DNA of 33,695 bases from a virus, in IMG/VR virus record IMGVR_UViG_3300046804_001899, positions 1 through 33,695 of that record, one strand, 5' to 3'. A program made the translations under genes and the position numbers. Numbering within the stretch: position 1 is the stretch's first letter; every line of letters begins with the position of its first letter. Positions 10,090 to 17,261 of the stretch are shown here, piece after piece. The notes under the pieces were generated by a model. That model saw only the letters and a program-made list of their open reading frames with translations, did not search any database and was not told where the DNA came from.

Positions 10090-11079
10090 ATGAGAGAAAT
10101 ATTAACGTCAGATGGTGGCGGAGATTCAACTCCAATACGTCAATCTCCAGCACCTGTTCCTGCATTAGCATCTATTTCTAGTTTTAAACAAAAAGAATAT
10201 TTAGATTATAGAACTGGAGAAAGACAAACTTCAGTTGTAGACGAACAAACAAAAATTGCTGGAAAAAGAGCAGCAGATGCAGCAGCAGAAGCAATGAAAA
10301 GAGCAGCAGAAGATGATGAATTAGCACGAGATAAAGCAGCAGCAAGACAAGCACAAATAGATGCTGCAGATGCTATGACAAAAGCAAGATTAGATTTATT
10401 AAGAGCACAAGAAGCAAAAGCAGCAGCAGAAGAGGCTGCACGTAAGGCTGCTGAAGAGGCTGCACGTAAAGCGGCGGAAGATGAAGAAAGAAGAAAACAA
10501 GAAGAAGAAAATAATAACAATAATTATAACTATAATCCAAGTACTGTATCAAATACAACACCGTATGTTCCAGTAAGTCCTACACCATTAACTCCTTCTA
10601 ATATAGGATCAAAACCATCAAATATAAGTCCAGTAACACAAACTCCACCCCCACCACCAGTAAAAACAGCACCAATTGATACTATTTTATTTAATGAAGA
10701 AGCAGTTCCAATTCAAATAATGTCTGATCTTATTTTTGAAAATATTGGTGGACAAGAACTTATCAATATTGCTAGAAATGATACTGTTAATGGACAAAAT
10801 ATTATTTATCAACCTATTAAAAATTTAACTTCAATTCAACAAGAATACAATCCAAATAATATTGTTGCACTTCAGGCTACCTCAGATAAATATTTTCAGA
10901 ACTTTTCAATTAAGTTTGAAAATAAAGTTCCTCAAGTTGGTAGCGGACCAAACGGAGAACATGTTTATATAGATAGTACAAATGGAAGCCTAGTAATAGA
11001 ATTAGTTAATTTAGACTCTGATGAGCAGGTAGAGATGGAAATTACCACAAGTGGTACAATATATGAGGCGGAACTATGA
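10090..11079 (+). CDS. Virion-associated coiled-coil protein with Pro/Asn-rich linker
   Basis: I chose the ATG at 10090 because GAGG at 10080-10083 lies 6 bases ahead; an in-frame GTG at 10078 lies inside the preceding gene's end. The 329-residue protein has an N-terminal tail, an Ala/Glu/Lys/Arg-rich alpha-helical coiled coil at about residues 50-140, a run of Asn, a Pro/Ser/Thr linker (about 150-195), and a C-terminal globular part of about 130 residues. The helix is built of EEAARKAA repeats. Position between the hub and a fibre-type protein suggests a rod-like tail tip or fibre spacer. I do not recognise a family, and no enzymatic motif is present. Confidence 0.65.
   Translation: MREILTSDGGGDSTPIRQSPAPVPALASISSFKQKEYLDYRTGERQTSVVDEQTKIAGKRAADAAAEAMKRAAEDDELARDKAAARQAQIDAADAMTKARLDLLRAQEAKAAAEEAARKAAEEAARKAAEDEERRKQEEENNNNNYNYNPSTVSNTTPYVPVSPTPLTPSNIGSKPSNISPVTQTPPPPPVKTAPIDTILFNEEAVPIQIMSDLIFENIGGQELINIARNDTVNGQNIIYQPIKNLTSIQQEYNPNNIVALQATSDKYFQNFSIKFENKVPQVGSGPNGEHVYIDSTNGSLVIELVNLDSDEQVEMEITTSGTIYEAEL
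10429..10469 (+). repeat. Direct repeat, 17 nt with 24-nt period, in the coiled-coil gene
   Basis: The sequence GAAGAGGCTGCACGTAA occurs exactly at 10429-10445 and 10453-10469. It encodes two copies of the eight-residue helical unit EEAARKAA. The near-identity at DNA level suggests a recent duplication of one repeat unit. Confidence 0.85.
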
Positions 11080-12209
11080 TTACAGATAAAGGCAAAGAAA
11101 TTATTGGAAAGTATATGCTTGGTCAAGCACCAGCATATGCGTCATATATTGCTGTTGGTTGTGGGGCAAAACCACTGGATACAGTAGATCCATATGGCAA
11201 TTATTCTGAAAAAAATAATTTAGATTTTGAAATGTTCCGTGTCCCAATATCATCTCGTGGTTTTGTTAATGATTCAGGTACTGAAAAATTAGTATTAACA
11301 GCAGAACTACCAACTGAAGAAAGATACGAAATTTCTGAAATAGGTTTATATTCTGCAGGATCAAACCCATCTGCTGGAGCATATGATAGCAAAACAGTAT
11401 TTGCTTTTACTCAAGGGGAAAACTGGCAGTATCACACAGTAAGTGCTGCAACATCTATACCTACAATTACCGCACCACTTGATGATCCAAATGATGATAA
11501 TATAATTGCAACAACAGACCAAGTTTTTCAAACAAATGCAGACAACTCTATTTTTTATAAAACACCAAGACCAGAAAGATATGAGCGCTGTAGATTTTTA
11601 AATAATATTATTTTAATGCGTGGAGATGATGCAGATTTAACAGTTGATGCTGGACATTTTGTTATAGAAAGTGGATCTAATCATATTCATTTAACTGGTG
11701 CAGATGTTAATTTTACTCGTAACTCTCCAATTGATGAATTACGGTTTGCATTTTCTCTTGTTAGTAAAGATGGAGACTCTTTATCTGTTCCAGACACTGT
11801 TCGTGTATTAATAGATTTTGCATCAACAGATTCTGAAACAGCAGGAGAGTTTGCTAGATTTGAAGCAGAATTAGAAAATGGTGATGGTACTGGTGGAACA
11901 TATGATTTTACAAACAATAGATATTTTGTAATAACAAAACAATTACAAGAACTTTATCAAACTCAGGGATTTACATGGAATGCAGTTACTGTAGTTAAAA
12001 TATATGCATGTGCAATTTCTGGAGGAACTCCATCTGATGATTATTATATTGCACTAGATGCATTACGTTTAGAAAATATAGCAACTACAAATGTTTTATA
12101 TGGACTTACTGGATATTCTGTTATTAAAACAACAGATGCAGAAACAATTGTTAAATCTCCGAATACAAGTAATTATGTAGAATTTAGATTTTCTATTGGA
12201 GTAACATAA
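11076..12209 (+). CDS. Tail fibre / baseplate protein
   Basis: A 377-residue protein starting at an ATGA overlap with the previous gene. The N-terminal 80 residues (opening MITDKGKEIIGKYMLGQAP, then SYIAVGCGAKPL) have the pattern of baseplate or fibre attachment domains found in many phages, in which a short helix is followed by a beta sheet and an EISEIGLYSAG strand at about residues 88-98. The rest (about 170-377) is beta-rich with alternating Asp/Asn/Thr loops and could be a carbohydrate-binding or jelly-roll domain. There is no chaperone gene directly downstream. A role in host adhesion is inferred from position and the N-terminal pattern; binding specificity cannot be predicted. Confidence 0.6.
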   Translation: MITDKGKEIIGKYMLGQAPAYASYIAVGCGAKPLDTVDPYGNYSEKNNLDFEMFRVPISSRGFVNDSGTEKLVLTAELPTEERYEISEIGLYSAGSNPSAGAYDSKTVFAFTQGENWQYHTVSAATSIPTITAPLDDPNDDNIIATTDQVFQTNADNSIFYKTPRPERYERCRFLNNIILMRGDDADLTVDAGHFVIESGSNHIHLTGADVNFTRNSPIDELRFAFSLVSKDGDSLSVPDTVRVLIDFASTDSETAGEFARFEAELENGDGTGGTYDFTNNRYFVITKQLQELYQTQGFTWNAVTVVKIYACAISGGTPSDDYYIALDALRLENIATTNVLYGLTGYSVIKTTDAETIVKSPNTSNYVEFRFSIGVT

Positions 12210-12742
12210 TGGCTAATTCAGAAGTAGTTAAAAAATTTACAACAACTATTACAGATTTGCCACCAATAGGTTCTCTAACTGAAGGATATTCTATACGATA
12301 TCGCATAGTGTCTTCCGATAAAAATAGAACATCACATTGGTCTCCTGTTTATTTAGTACAACCAGACTTTACTTTAGTTCCTGGAACTATTGCATTTAAT
12401 AAAGCAGGATCAATTGCAAGTGTTGTATGGGATGCAGTAGAAATAACAAAAACTGTTGGAGCACAAACATATTCAATAACAAAAGGACATGAGTATGATA
12501 TTTGGGTAAGGTGGGATCGTGGTGGAAATAATGGAGATTGGTTATATAAACAAAGAATAGATTCTACATCTTTATCAATTCCAATTCCAGCAACATGGAC
12601 AATTAATGGAATAGTTCAAGGAACTGCACCAAATAGAATGAGTATAGAAGTATATTTAAAAGGTGAACCAGTAAAAAGATCAGATGGTCCTGCTGGAACA
12701 CCATTTTTAAAAGTTTATAGATTGTTAAATGAAACAGTCTAA
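12209..12742 (+). CDS. Small virion protein with fibronectin-III-like strands
   Basis: A 177-residue protein starting on a TAATG overlap with the fibre gene. The strands EGYSIRYRIVSSDKNRTSHW and SVVWDAVEI, with regular alternation of hydrophobic residues and a Trp-Ser-Pro turn, resemble a fibronectin-III or related beta-sandwich fold common in phage tail proteins. It has no signal peptide, membrane segment or catalytic motif. It probably decorates the tail or fibre. This is the last gene before an internal promoter. Confidence 0.5.
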   Translation: MANSEVVKKFTTTITDLPPIGSLTEGYSIRYRIVSSDKNRTSHWSPVYLVQPDFTLVPGTIAFNKAGSIASVVWDAVEITKTVGAQTYSITKGHEYDIWVRWDRGGNNGDWLYKQRIDSTSLSIPIPATWTINGIVQGTAPNRMSIEVYLKGEPVKRSDGPAGTPFLKVYRLLNETV

Positions 12743-12751
12743 TGATATAAT
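12722..12751 (+). promoter_or_regulatory. Extended -10 promoter ahead of 12761
   Basis: TGATATAAT at 12743-12751 with a weak -35 TTGTTA at 12722-12727 (18-base spacer). Transcription should begin near 12758, only about 3 bases before the ATG at 12761. GGAGAG between the -10 and the ATG can act as a ribosome site only on read-through mRNA, so the gene appears set up for two translation modes. Confidence 0.7.
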
Positions 12752-12760
12752 GGAGAGATA

Positions 12761-13204
12761 ATGGCAAAAGTACCGCTACCAGAACGTGGACAACCACTAG
12801 ATGTAACATATATTTATCAGTTGGCTGATACTATTAATGATATTTCTACGCAAGTGTCTTCAGCAACATATAACTACACAACAGTAGATACAACATCTGC
12901 TGGTAAACAAAGTATTAAAACATCAGATGCAAGAATTGTTGGTGGGTATATTGAAGTTGCTAATAACTCAACAGTTTCTGCTGGAAATGAAAAAACATTT
13001 TCATATGATTTTCCATCAGATTTTAAATATGCACCAATTGCAACAGCAACAGCATTAAATATTGGTAATACTCCAGCAGGTCAAAATGTTACAGTTATTT
13101 TAAAATCTGTAACTACATCAAGAGTTGAAGGTATTGTAAGATTTGGTGCATCTGGCGATCTTTCATTAGCAGTTAATTTAATTATTATTGGTATTCCAAA
13201 TTAA
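12761..13204 (+). CDS. Small structural-type protein with beta-sandwich C-terminal half
   Basis: A 147-residue protein. Residues 1-40 contain a short amphipathic helix (YIYQLADTINDISTQ) that could trimerise, followed by a beta-rich half with a FSYDFPSDFKYAPIATATAL strand pair near residues 84-103 and an all-aliphatic ending (AVNLIIIGIPN). This layout resembles short fibre or tail-spike base proteins that trimerise through an N-terminal helix. It is the last gene of the tail module and has its own promoter immediately upstream. Function is inferred from architecture and position; no known family is recognised. Confidence 0.5.
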   Translation: MAKVPLPERGQPLDVTYIYQLADTINDISTQVSSATYNYTTVDTTSAGKQSIKTSDARIVGGYIEVANNSTVSAGNEKTFSYDFPSDFKYAPIATATALNIGNTPAGQNVTVILKSVTTSRVEGIVRFGASGDLSLAVNLIIIGIPN

Positions 13205-13219
13205 TTGGGGGTAGTTTAA

Positions 13220-13411
13220 TTGATTTATTGCAATAGATGCAATGGTAGAATGTTTGTTGATAGACAATATTCTAGTTCAATGCATTTGGAAACTTATTGT
13301 ATTAGGTGTGGGGCAAGAAATTTTTATCATCCACCATCACAGAGTAGGTATGGCACATGGCTTTTGGACCAAGAAAACTTGAGAGTAAAGACTACAATAA
13401 CCAGCCTATAA
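13220..13411 (+). CDS. Zinc-ribbon protein, TTG start
   Basis: A 63-residue protein. The TTG at 13220 is chosen because a GGGGG block at 13207-13211 lies 8 bases upstream and no ATG is available before the first cysteine. Four cysteines in two CxxC pairs (CNRC at residues 4-7, CIRC at about 28-31) form a zinc ribbon, followed by a polar tail. Its last 55 bases overlap the next gene in another frame. Such ribbons in phages usually bind nucleic acid or a protein partner; the specific role is unknown. Confidence 0.65.
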   Translation: MIYCNRCNGRMFVDRQYSSSMHLETYCIRCGARNFYHPPSQSRYGTWLLDQENLRVKTTITSL

Positions 13412-13902
13412 TTAAAGGCAATAAAAAAATTTGGTTTTTAAACAATGATCTTGTTAGACTTTATCATAGTTCAAGATCTACTGGCATGGTAACTGTTTAT
13501 AATATTACAAAAGATAGATTAGAAACATGTCTTCGTTCTGATTTTAGAAAAAATAGAAAAAAGGCATATACTGTAGCAGAAACTGCACGACTTGTCAATA
13601 GACATAGAAAATATTTTCCAACATTAATAAAACGAGGAGTCATTCCACCACCAACTGGATCACAAGTTGGCGGTACAAGAGATTGGCAAGTAAGAGCATA
13701 TTATTCAGAATTGCAAGTAAAAGAGATACGTGATATACTTGCAAGTATTCATATTGGAAGACCAAGAAAAGATAATTTAATAACAAATAATTTAACACCA
13801 ACTTCACAAGAGTTGACAAGAAGAACTGGTGATGGTATACTAATTTATACAAAAACTGAAGATGGAAGATTTATTCCTGTTTGGGGAGAGAGCATTAATT
13901 AG
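13357..13902 (+). CDS. Helix-turn-helix DNA-binding protein, MerR/excisionase-like
   Basis: A 181-residue basic protein. The ATG at 13357 has GAGTAGG at 13342-13348 eight bases ahead, inside the preceding zinc-ribbon gene. Residues about 65-130 read as a MerR/HTH-17-type winged helix: KKAYTVAETARLVNRHRKYF followed by a GVIPPP turn and RDWQVRAYYSELQVKEIRDI. The N-terminal 60 residues are a separate small basic domain. It lies at the border between the tail and replication modules and holds a promoter in its 3' end, so it may be a regulator of one of them. It could instead be a replication-origin binding protein. Confidence 0.6.
   Translation: MAFGPRKLESKDYNNQPIIKGNKKIWFLNNDLVRLYHSSRSTGMVTVYNITKDRLETCLRSDFRKNRKKAYTVAETARLVNRHRKYFPTLIKRGVIPPPTGSQVGGTRDWQVRAYYSELQVKEIRDILASIHIGRPRKDNLITNNLTPTSQELTRRTGDGILIYTKTEDGRFIPVWGESIN
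13813..13841 (+). promoter_or_regulatory. Strong sigma70-type promoter for the replication module
   Basis: TTGACA at 13813-13818, a 17-base spacer, then TATACT at 13836-13841 preceded by TG at 13833-13834. The predicted start is near 13848, inside the end of the helix-turn-helix gene and about 70 bases ahead of the GTG at 13921. It is the best -35/-10 match in this part of the window and marks where replication transcription probably begins. Confidence 0.7.
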
Positions 13903-13920
13903 CCTATGAAGGAGGCAGTG

Positions 13921-14133
13921 GTGGAAGAACGTAATGAAACAAAAGTAAATGTAACACTTGGATATACACTTAATTTGGGTAATTTCCAGTCATTAAGAGT
14001 AGATCTTGGAGTTGTTGATTTTGTCCGTGAGGGCGAAACTACAAATGATGCAATGAATCGTGTATATGACTTTGTTGAGGCAAAGGTTGTAGAAAAGGTT
14101 CAAGAAGCAAAAGAAGAGATTACAGAAGAATAA
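13921..14133 (+). CDS. Conserved-type small phage protein of unknown function
   Basis: I place the start at GTG 13921. The perfect Shine-Dalgarno AAGGAGG (13909-13915) lies 5 bases ahead of it, whereas the upstream ATG at 13906 would put that ribosome site inside the coding sequence. The 70-residue product has a beta-rich N-terminal half (VNVTLGYTLNLGNFQSLRVD) and an acidic helical C-terminus (VYDFVEAKVVEKVQEAKEE). No motif identifies a function. It is first in the replication operon, downstream of a strong promoter, so early high expression is likely. Confidence 0.6.
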   Translation: MEERNETKVNVTLGYTLNLGNFQSLRVDLGVVDFVREGETTNDAMNRVYDFVEAKVVEKVQEAKEEITEE

Positions 14134-14135
14134 TT

Positions 14136-14444
14136 ATGGCTGATCGCAAAGACCGTATGGCTTTGCTCAGTCGCTACAATAAACTTCATTTGCAGAGATA
14201 TGAGCAAAAGTCTAATCTCAATTTAAATGTTGAGCAGTGGGCTGCAGATGCCCTTGTAGAGTCTTATGGACTCAAAGATTGCTATGATTTATTAGACTAC
14301 TATTTTGGTGTTGCTCAAGACCCAAATTGGAATTTCTTTGCATATAATGCAGAAAAAATTCTTAGTGGTAAACTAGAAGTTCAATCAGATATTAAAGAAC
14401 GAGAACAGCGTAGAAAATTGGCAAGGAAGTGGTTAAGTGAATAA
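14136..14444 (+). CDS. Small helical protein next to the helicase, possible helicase loader
   Basis: A 102-residue, mostly alpha-helical, charged protein. It begins 2 bases after the upstream stop with only a weak purine stretch as ribosome site and overlaps the helicase gene by 8 bases. It has many aromatic residues (YDLLDYYFGVAQDPNWNFFAYN at about 48-69) and a basic C-terminal tail (EREQRRKLARKWLSE). Helicase loaders are often small helical proteins encoded beside dnaB genes, which makes that role plausible. No loader motif is visible and the assignment is a guess from position. Confidence 0.4.
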   Translation: MADRKDRMALLSRYNKLHLQRYEQKSNLNLNVEQWAADALVESYGLKDCYDLLDYYFGVAQDPNWNFFAYNAEKILSGKLEVQSDIKEREQRRKLARKWLSE

Positions 14445-15663
14445 TACAGAAGCAAAACTAATTACAGCAGTATTACAAGATAAGCAAATACATGTACTTC
14501 TTCAAGCCAATGTTGATAATATTCTTAAAACACATAATGATGTTTGGAGATTTATTAGAAATTATGCTGAACATAATGGAACTGTTCCACCAACATCTTT
14601 AGTGGTAGAAAAGTTTAGAGACTTTACTCCAGTTGCTGAAGTTGGAGCAACAAAACATCATCTTGATGAACTACAAACAGAATATTTAAACGATAGTCTA
14701 AAAGATATTATTCGCAATGCTGCTACAGAAATTCAAGGTGGCGAGGGCACTAAAGCATTAGAAGAAATTATTACCAAGACTTCAGAATTAAAAAAGAATA
14801 CCTCTGCAATTAGAGATGTTGATGCTACAGATATAGATTCTGCTATTGCATTTTTTGAAAATGTAAAGAAACAACAAGAACTTGGATCTATTGGTATCAA
14901 AACAGGCTTGCCAGGGTTTGACAACTACCTTCCTTCAGGGATTATGCCAGGTCAATTGGGGATTTTTCTTGCATATCCAGGTATTGGCAAATCCTGGCTT
15001 GCTCTTTACTTTGCTGTACAAGCATGGAAACAGGGCAAAACTCCTATGATAATTTCTTTAGAAATGTCAGAGACAGAAGTTCGTAATCGTGTATATGCAA
15101 TTATGGGCGAAGGTCTTTGGTCTCATAGAAAATTAAGTAATGGAGAAGTTGAACTAGATATGATGCGAAAGTGGCATGAAAATAAAATTAAAGGTAAGCC
15201 AAACTTTCATATCATTTCAAATGATCAAGGTGGAGAAATTACTCCATCAGTTATTCGTGGAAAGATTGATCAATATAAACCAGATTTTGTAATTGTAGAT
15301 TATTTACAACTTATGTCTCCAAATCAAAAGGCTGATAATGAAACGGTACGAATGAAAAATTTGTCTCGTGAACTTAAACTTATGTCTATTAGTGAAGAAG
15401 TTCCTATTATTGCTATTTCTTCTGCTACTCCAGATGATGTTAAAGATATGTCTACCGTTCCAACTTTGGGACAAACATCTTGGTCAAGACAAATCGCCTA
15501 TGATGCTGACTGGGTATTAGCATTAGGTCGTGGAGCCAACAGTGATATAATTGAATGTGCATTCAGAAAAAATAGAAATGGATTCATGGGAGACTTTTTA
15601 ATACAAGTAGATTTTGATAAGGGATATTACAGATACAAAGATTTTGAAGATAAAAATGGCTAA
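14437..15663 (+). CDS. Replicative DNA helicase, DnaB-like
   Basis: The 408-residue protein unwinds DNA at the phage fork. The GTG start at 14437 has AAGGAAG 7 bases upstream. The N-terminal 140 residues are helical, as in DnaB N-domains. The RecA-fold motor starts near residue 155, with Walker A AYPGIGKS at about 179-186, the H1a-type motif IISLEMSETEVRNRV at about 205-219, and Walker B FVIVDYLQLM at about 284-293. Lysine in GKS and aspartate in VDY are present. It is slightly shorter than bacterial DnaB (about 450-470). It sits directly upstream of the primase, as usual for cooperating DnaB and DnaG. Confidence 0.93.
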   Translation: MNNTEAKLITAVLQDKQIHVLLQANVDNILKTHNDVWRFIRNYAEHNGTVPPTSLVVEKFRDFTPVAEVGATKHHLDELQTEYLNDSLKDIIRNAATEIQGGEGTKALEEIITKTSELKKNTSAIRDVDATDIDSAIAFFENVKKQQELGSIGIKTGLPGFDNYLPSGIMPGQLGIFLAYPGIGKSWLALYFAVQAWKQGKTPMIISLEMSETEVRNRVYAIMGEGLWSHRKLSNGEVELDMMRKWHENKIKGKPNFHIISNDQGGEITPSVIRGKIDQYKPDFVIVDYLQLMSPNQKADNETVRMKNLSRELKLMSISEEVPIIAISSATPDDVKDMSTVPTLGQTSWSRQIAYDADWVLALGRGANSDIIECAFRKNRNGFMGDFLIQVDFDKGYYRYKDFEDKNG

Positions 15664-16579
15664 AGAGATATATACAACACAACAGATACATAGAGTAATA
15701 ACTGGTGCTGGCTTAGATATAGAAGCAGAATATGGTACAGACTATATTATTTTTTGTCCATTTCATAATAACAATAGAACACCTGCTGGAGAAGTTTCAA
15801 AAGAGTCTGGATTATTCTTTTGTTTTGGTTGCCAAACTACTAAAACATTAATAGAATTAATTATGCATACTACTGGAAGAACATATTTTGAGGCTGCAAG
15901 ATATATTAAAAGTAAAGAAACAGAAGTTGATATTGAATCTTTAATTAATAAAACATTATATTCTCCACCAGATTTTATTCAGTATGATGAACTTTTAATT
16001 AAAAGATTAAACAAACAAGCATTAGATAGTCCTAGAGCAATGAGATATTTTGAAAGCAGAAAGATTACAAAAGAATCTGCTATTAAGTTTGATTTAGGAT
16101 ATTCTGAAAAGCAAGATTCTGTAACTATTCCTATGCAATCTCCAGATGGTATGACAATTGGATTTGTTGCAAGAACAATTGAGGGTAAAGATTTTAAAAA
16201 TACCCCTGGACTTCCTAAAAGCAAAATTTTATTTAACTTACATAGAGTAAAAGCATCAAAAACAGTATATGTTGTAGAATCTTCATTTGATGCAATTAGA
16301 TTAGATCAAATAGGTTTCCCTGCGGTTGCTACCCTAGGGGCAAATGTTTCATCAAGCCAGATTGAACTTTTGAAAAAATACTTTGGAAACATTGTATTAG
16401 TAGCAGATAATGATGAGGCTGGAAAAATTATGTCAGACAGACTTTCTGAAAAGTTAGGAAATCTTGTAACAATTATTCAGCCAGATAAAAAATATAAAGA
16501 TATAGGCGATATGACTGATGAAGAAATTAAACAGTTAGAGTTTAAGTTTGACAATGTTATAGATGCTATGCTAAAATAG
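15656..16579 (+). CDS. DNA primase, DnaG-like
   Basis: This protein makes RNA primers at the fork. ATG 15656 is chosen because it puts the zinc finger at the usual distance from the N-terminus; an upstream in-frame TTG at 15614 would add 14 residues inside the helicase gene. It is 307 residues long. The CHC2-type zinc site is C34, H37, C56 and C59 (CPFH and CFGC). The TOPRIM domain has VVESSFDA with its glutamate near residue 207 and ADNDEAG near residue 250, the acidic metal-binding residues. It lacks the C-terminal helicase-interaction region of full DnaG, as is common in phage primases. The start overlaps the helicase end by 8 bases. Confidence 0.9.
   Translation: MAKEIYTTQQIHRVITGAGLDIEAEYGTDYIIFCPFHNNNRTPAGEVSKESGLFFCFGCQTTKTLIELIMHTTGRTYFEAARYIKSKETEVDIESLINKTLYSPPDFIQYDELLIKRLNKQALDSPRAMRYFESRKITKESAIKFDLGYSEKQDSVTIPMQSPDGMTIGFVARTIEGKDFKNTPGLPKSKILFNLHRVKASKTVYVVESSFDAIRLDQIGFPAVATLGANVSSSQIELLKKYFGNIVLVADNDEAGKIMSDRLSEKLGNLVTIIQPDKKYKDIGDMTDEEIKQLEFKFDNVIDAMLK
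16548..16577 (+). promoter_or_regulatory. Promoter for the ssDNA-binding protein gene
   Basis: A consensus TTGACA at 16548-16553, an 18-base spacer, then TAAAAT at 16572-16577 preceded by TG at 16569-16570. Predicted start near 16584, about 20 bases ahead of the ATG at 16605, leaving a short leader with the ribosome site AAGGAG (16593-16598). This fits the need for much ssDNA-binding protein. Confidence 0.65.
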
Positions 16580-16604
16580 AAAAAACTTATATAAGGAGAA
16601 AAGA

Positions 16605-17258
16605 ATGACTATTGTAAAGGGACTAAAAAATATTAACGCCCTAGTCGAAAAACCAAAATATGAAGGTAGCGCAACAAAAGTTCGTTGGGTAAAGTTGGCT
16701 GACGGACAAGCAGCAAAGATTCGTTTCGTTAATGAATTAGATTCTGACTCTGCTCACTTTAATGAAGATCGTGGTCTTGCAGTTGTAGTTTCAGAACATA
16801 CAAATCCAAAAGACTATAAGCGTAAGGCAGCATGTACTATTGAATCAGAAGGTCGTTGTTTTGGTTGTGAAATGGCACGTAAAGAACCAAAGAGCGGTTG
16901 GAGATCACGTCTTCGTTTTTATACAAATGTTCTTGTAGATGATGGTACTGAAGATCCATATATTGCTGTATGGTCTCAAGGTATCAGCAAGCAATCAGCA
17001 TTTAATACAATTCGTGAATATGCACTTGAAACAGGTAGCATTTCAAATTTAGTTTGGAAGTTAAAGCGTAATGGTCAGGGAACTGAAACTAATTACACAT
17101 TAATTCCAAGTACGCCAGATGCAGAACCATTTAATTGGGATGGCAAAGAATATTTTAATCTTGAAAAGGTAGTTCGTGAAGTACCATATCCAGAACAAGA
17201 AGCATTTTATTTTGGATTTGATACACCATCAGTTACTTCAACAAACATTGACTGGTAA
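16605..17258 (+). CDS. Single-stranded DNA-binding protein, T4 gp32-like
   Basis: A 217-residue protein that coats ssDNA during replication and recombination. Its zinc ligands H65, C77, C85 and C88 nearly match those of T4 gp32 (H64, C77, C87, C90, family knowledge). The N-terminal KGLKNINALVEK region is basic, as in the gp32 self-association arm, and the core is OB-fold-like with aromatic strands such as WRSRLRFYTNVLVDDG. The strongly acidic gp32 tail is reduced to a short TSTNIDW ending. The gene has its own promoter, a strong AAGGAG site, and unusually many AAG and CGT codons for this window, which suggests high expression. Only 3 bases separate it from the polymerase gene. Confidence 0.78.
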   Translation: MTIVKGLKNINALVEKPKYEGSATKVRWVKLADGQAAKIRFVNELDSDSAHFNEDRGLAVVVSEHTNPKDYKRKAACTIESEGRCFGCEMARKEPKSGWRSRLRFYTNVLVDDGTEDPYIAVWSQGISKQSAFNTIREYALETGSISNLVWKLKRNGQGTETNYTLIPSTPDAEPFNWDGKEYFNLEKVVREVPYPEQEAFYFGFDTPSVTSTNIDW

Positions 17259-17261
17259 TCA

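Noticed and set aside
15543-15551. TGATATAAT inside the helicase gene, a possible promoter for the primase
   Set aside because: It lies within conserved coding sequence with no -35 at 17-18 bases; in DNA this AT-rich one such match is expected by chance, so I did not list it.
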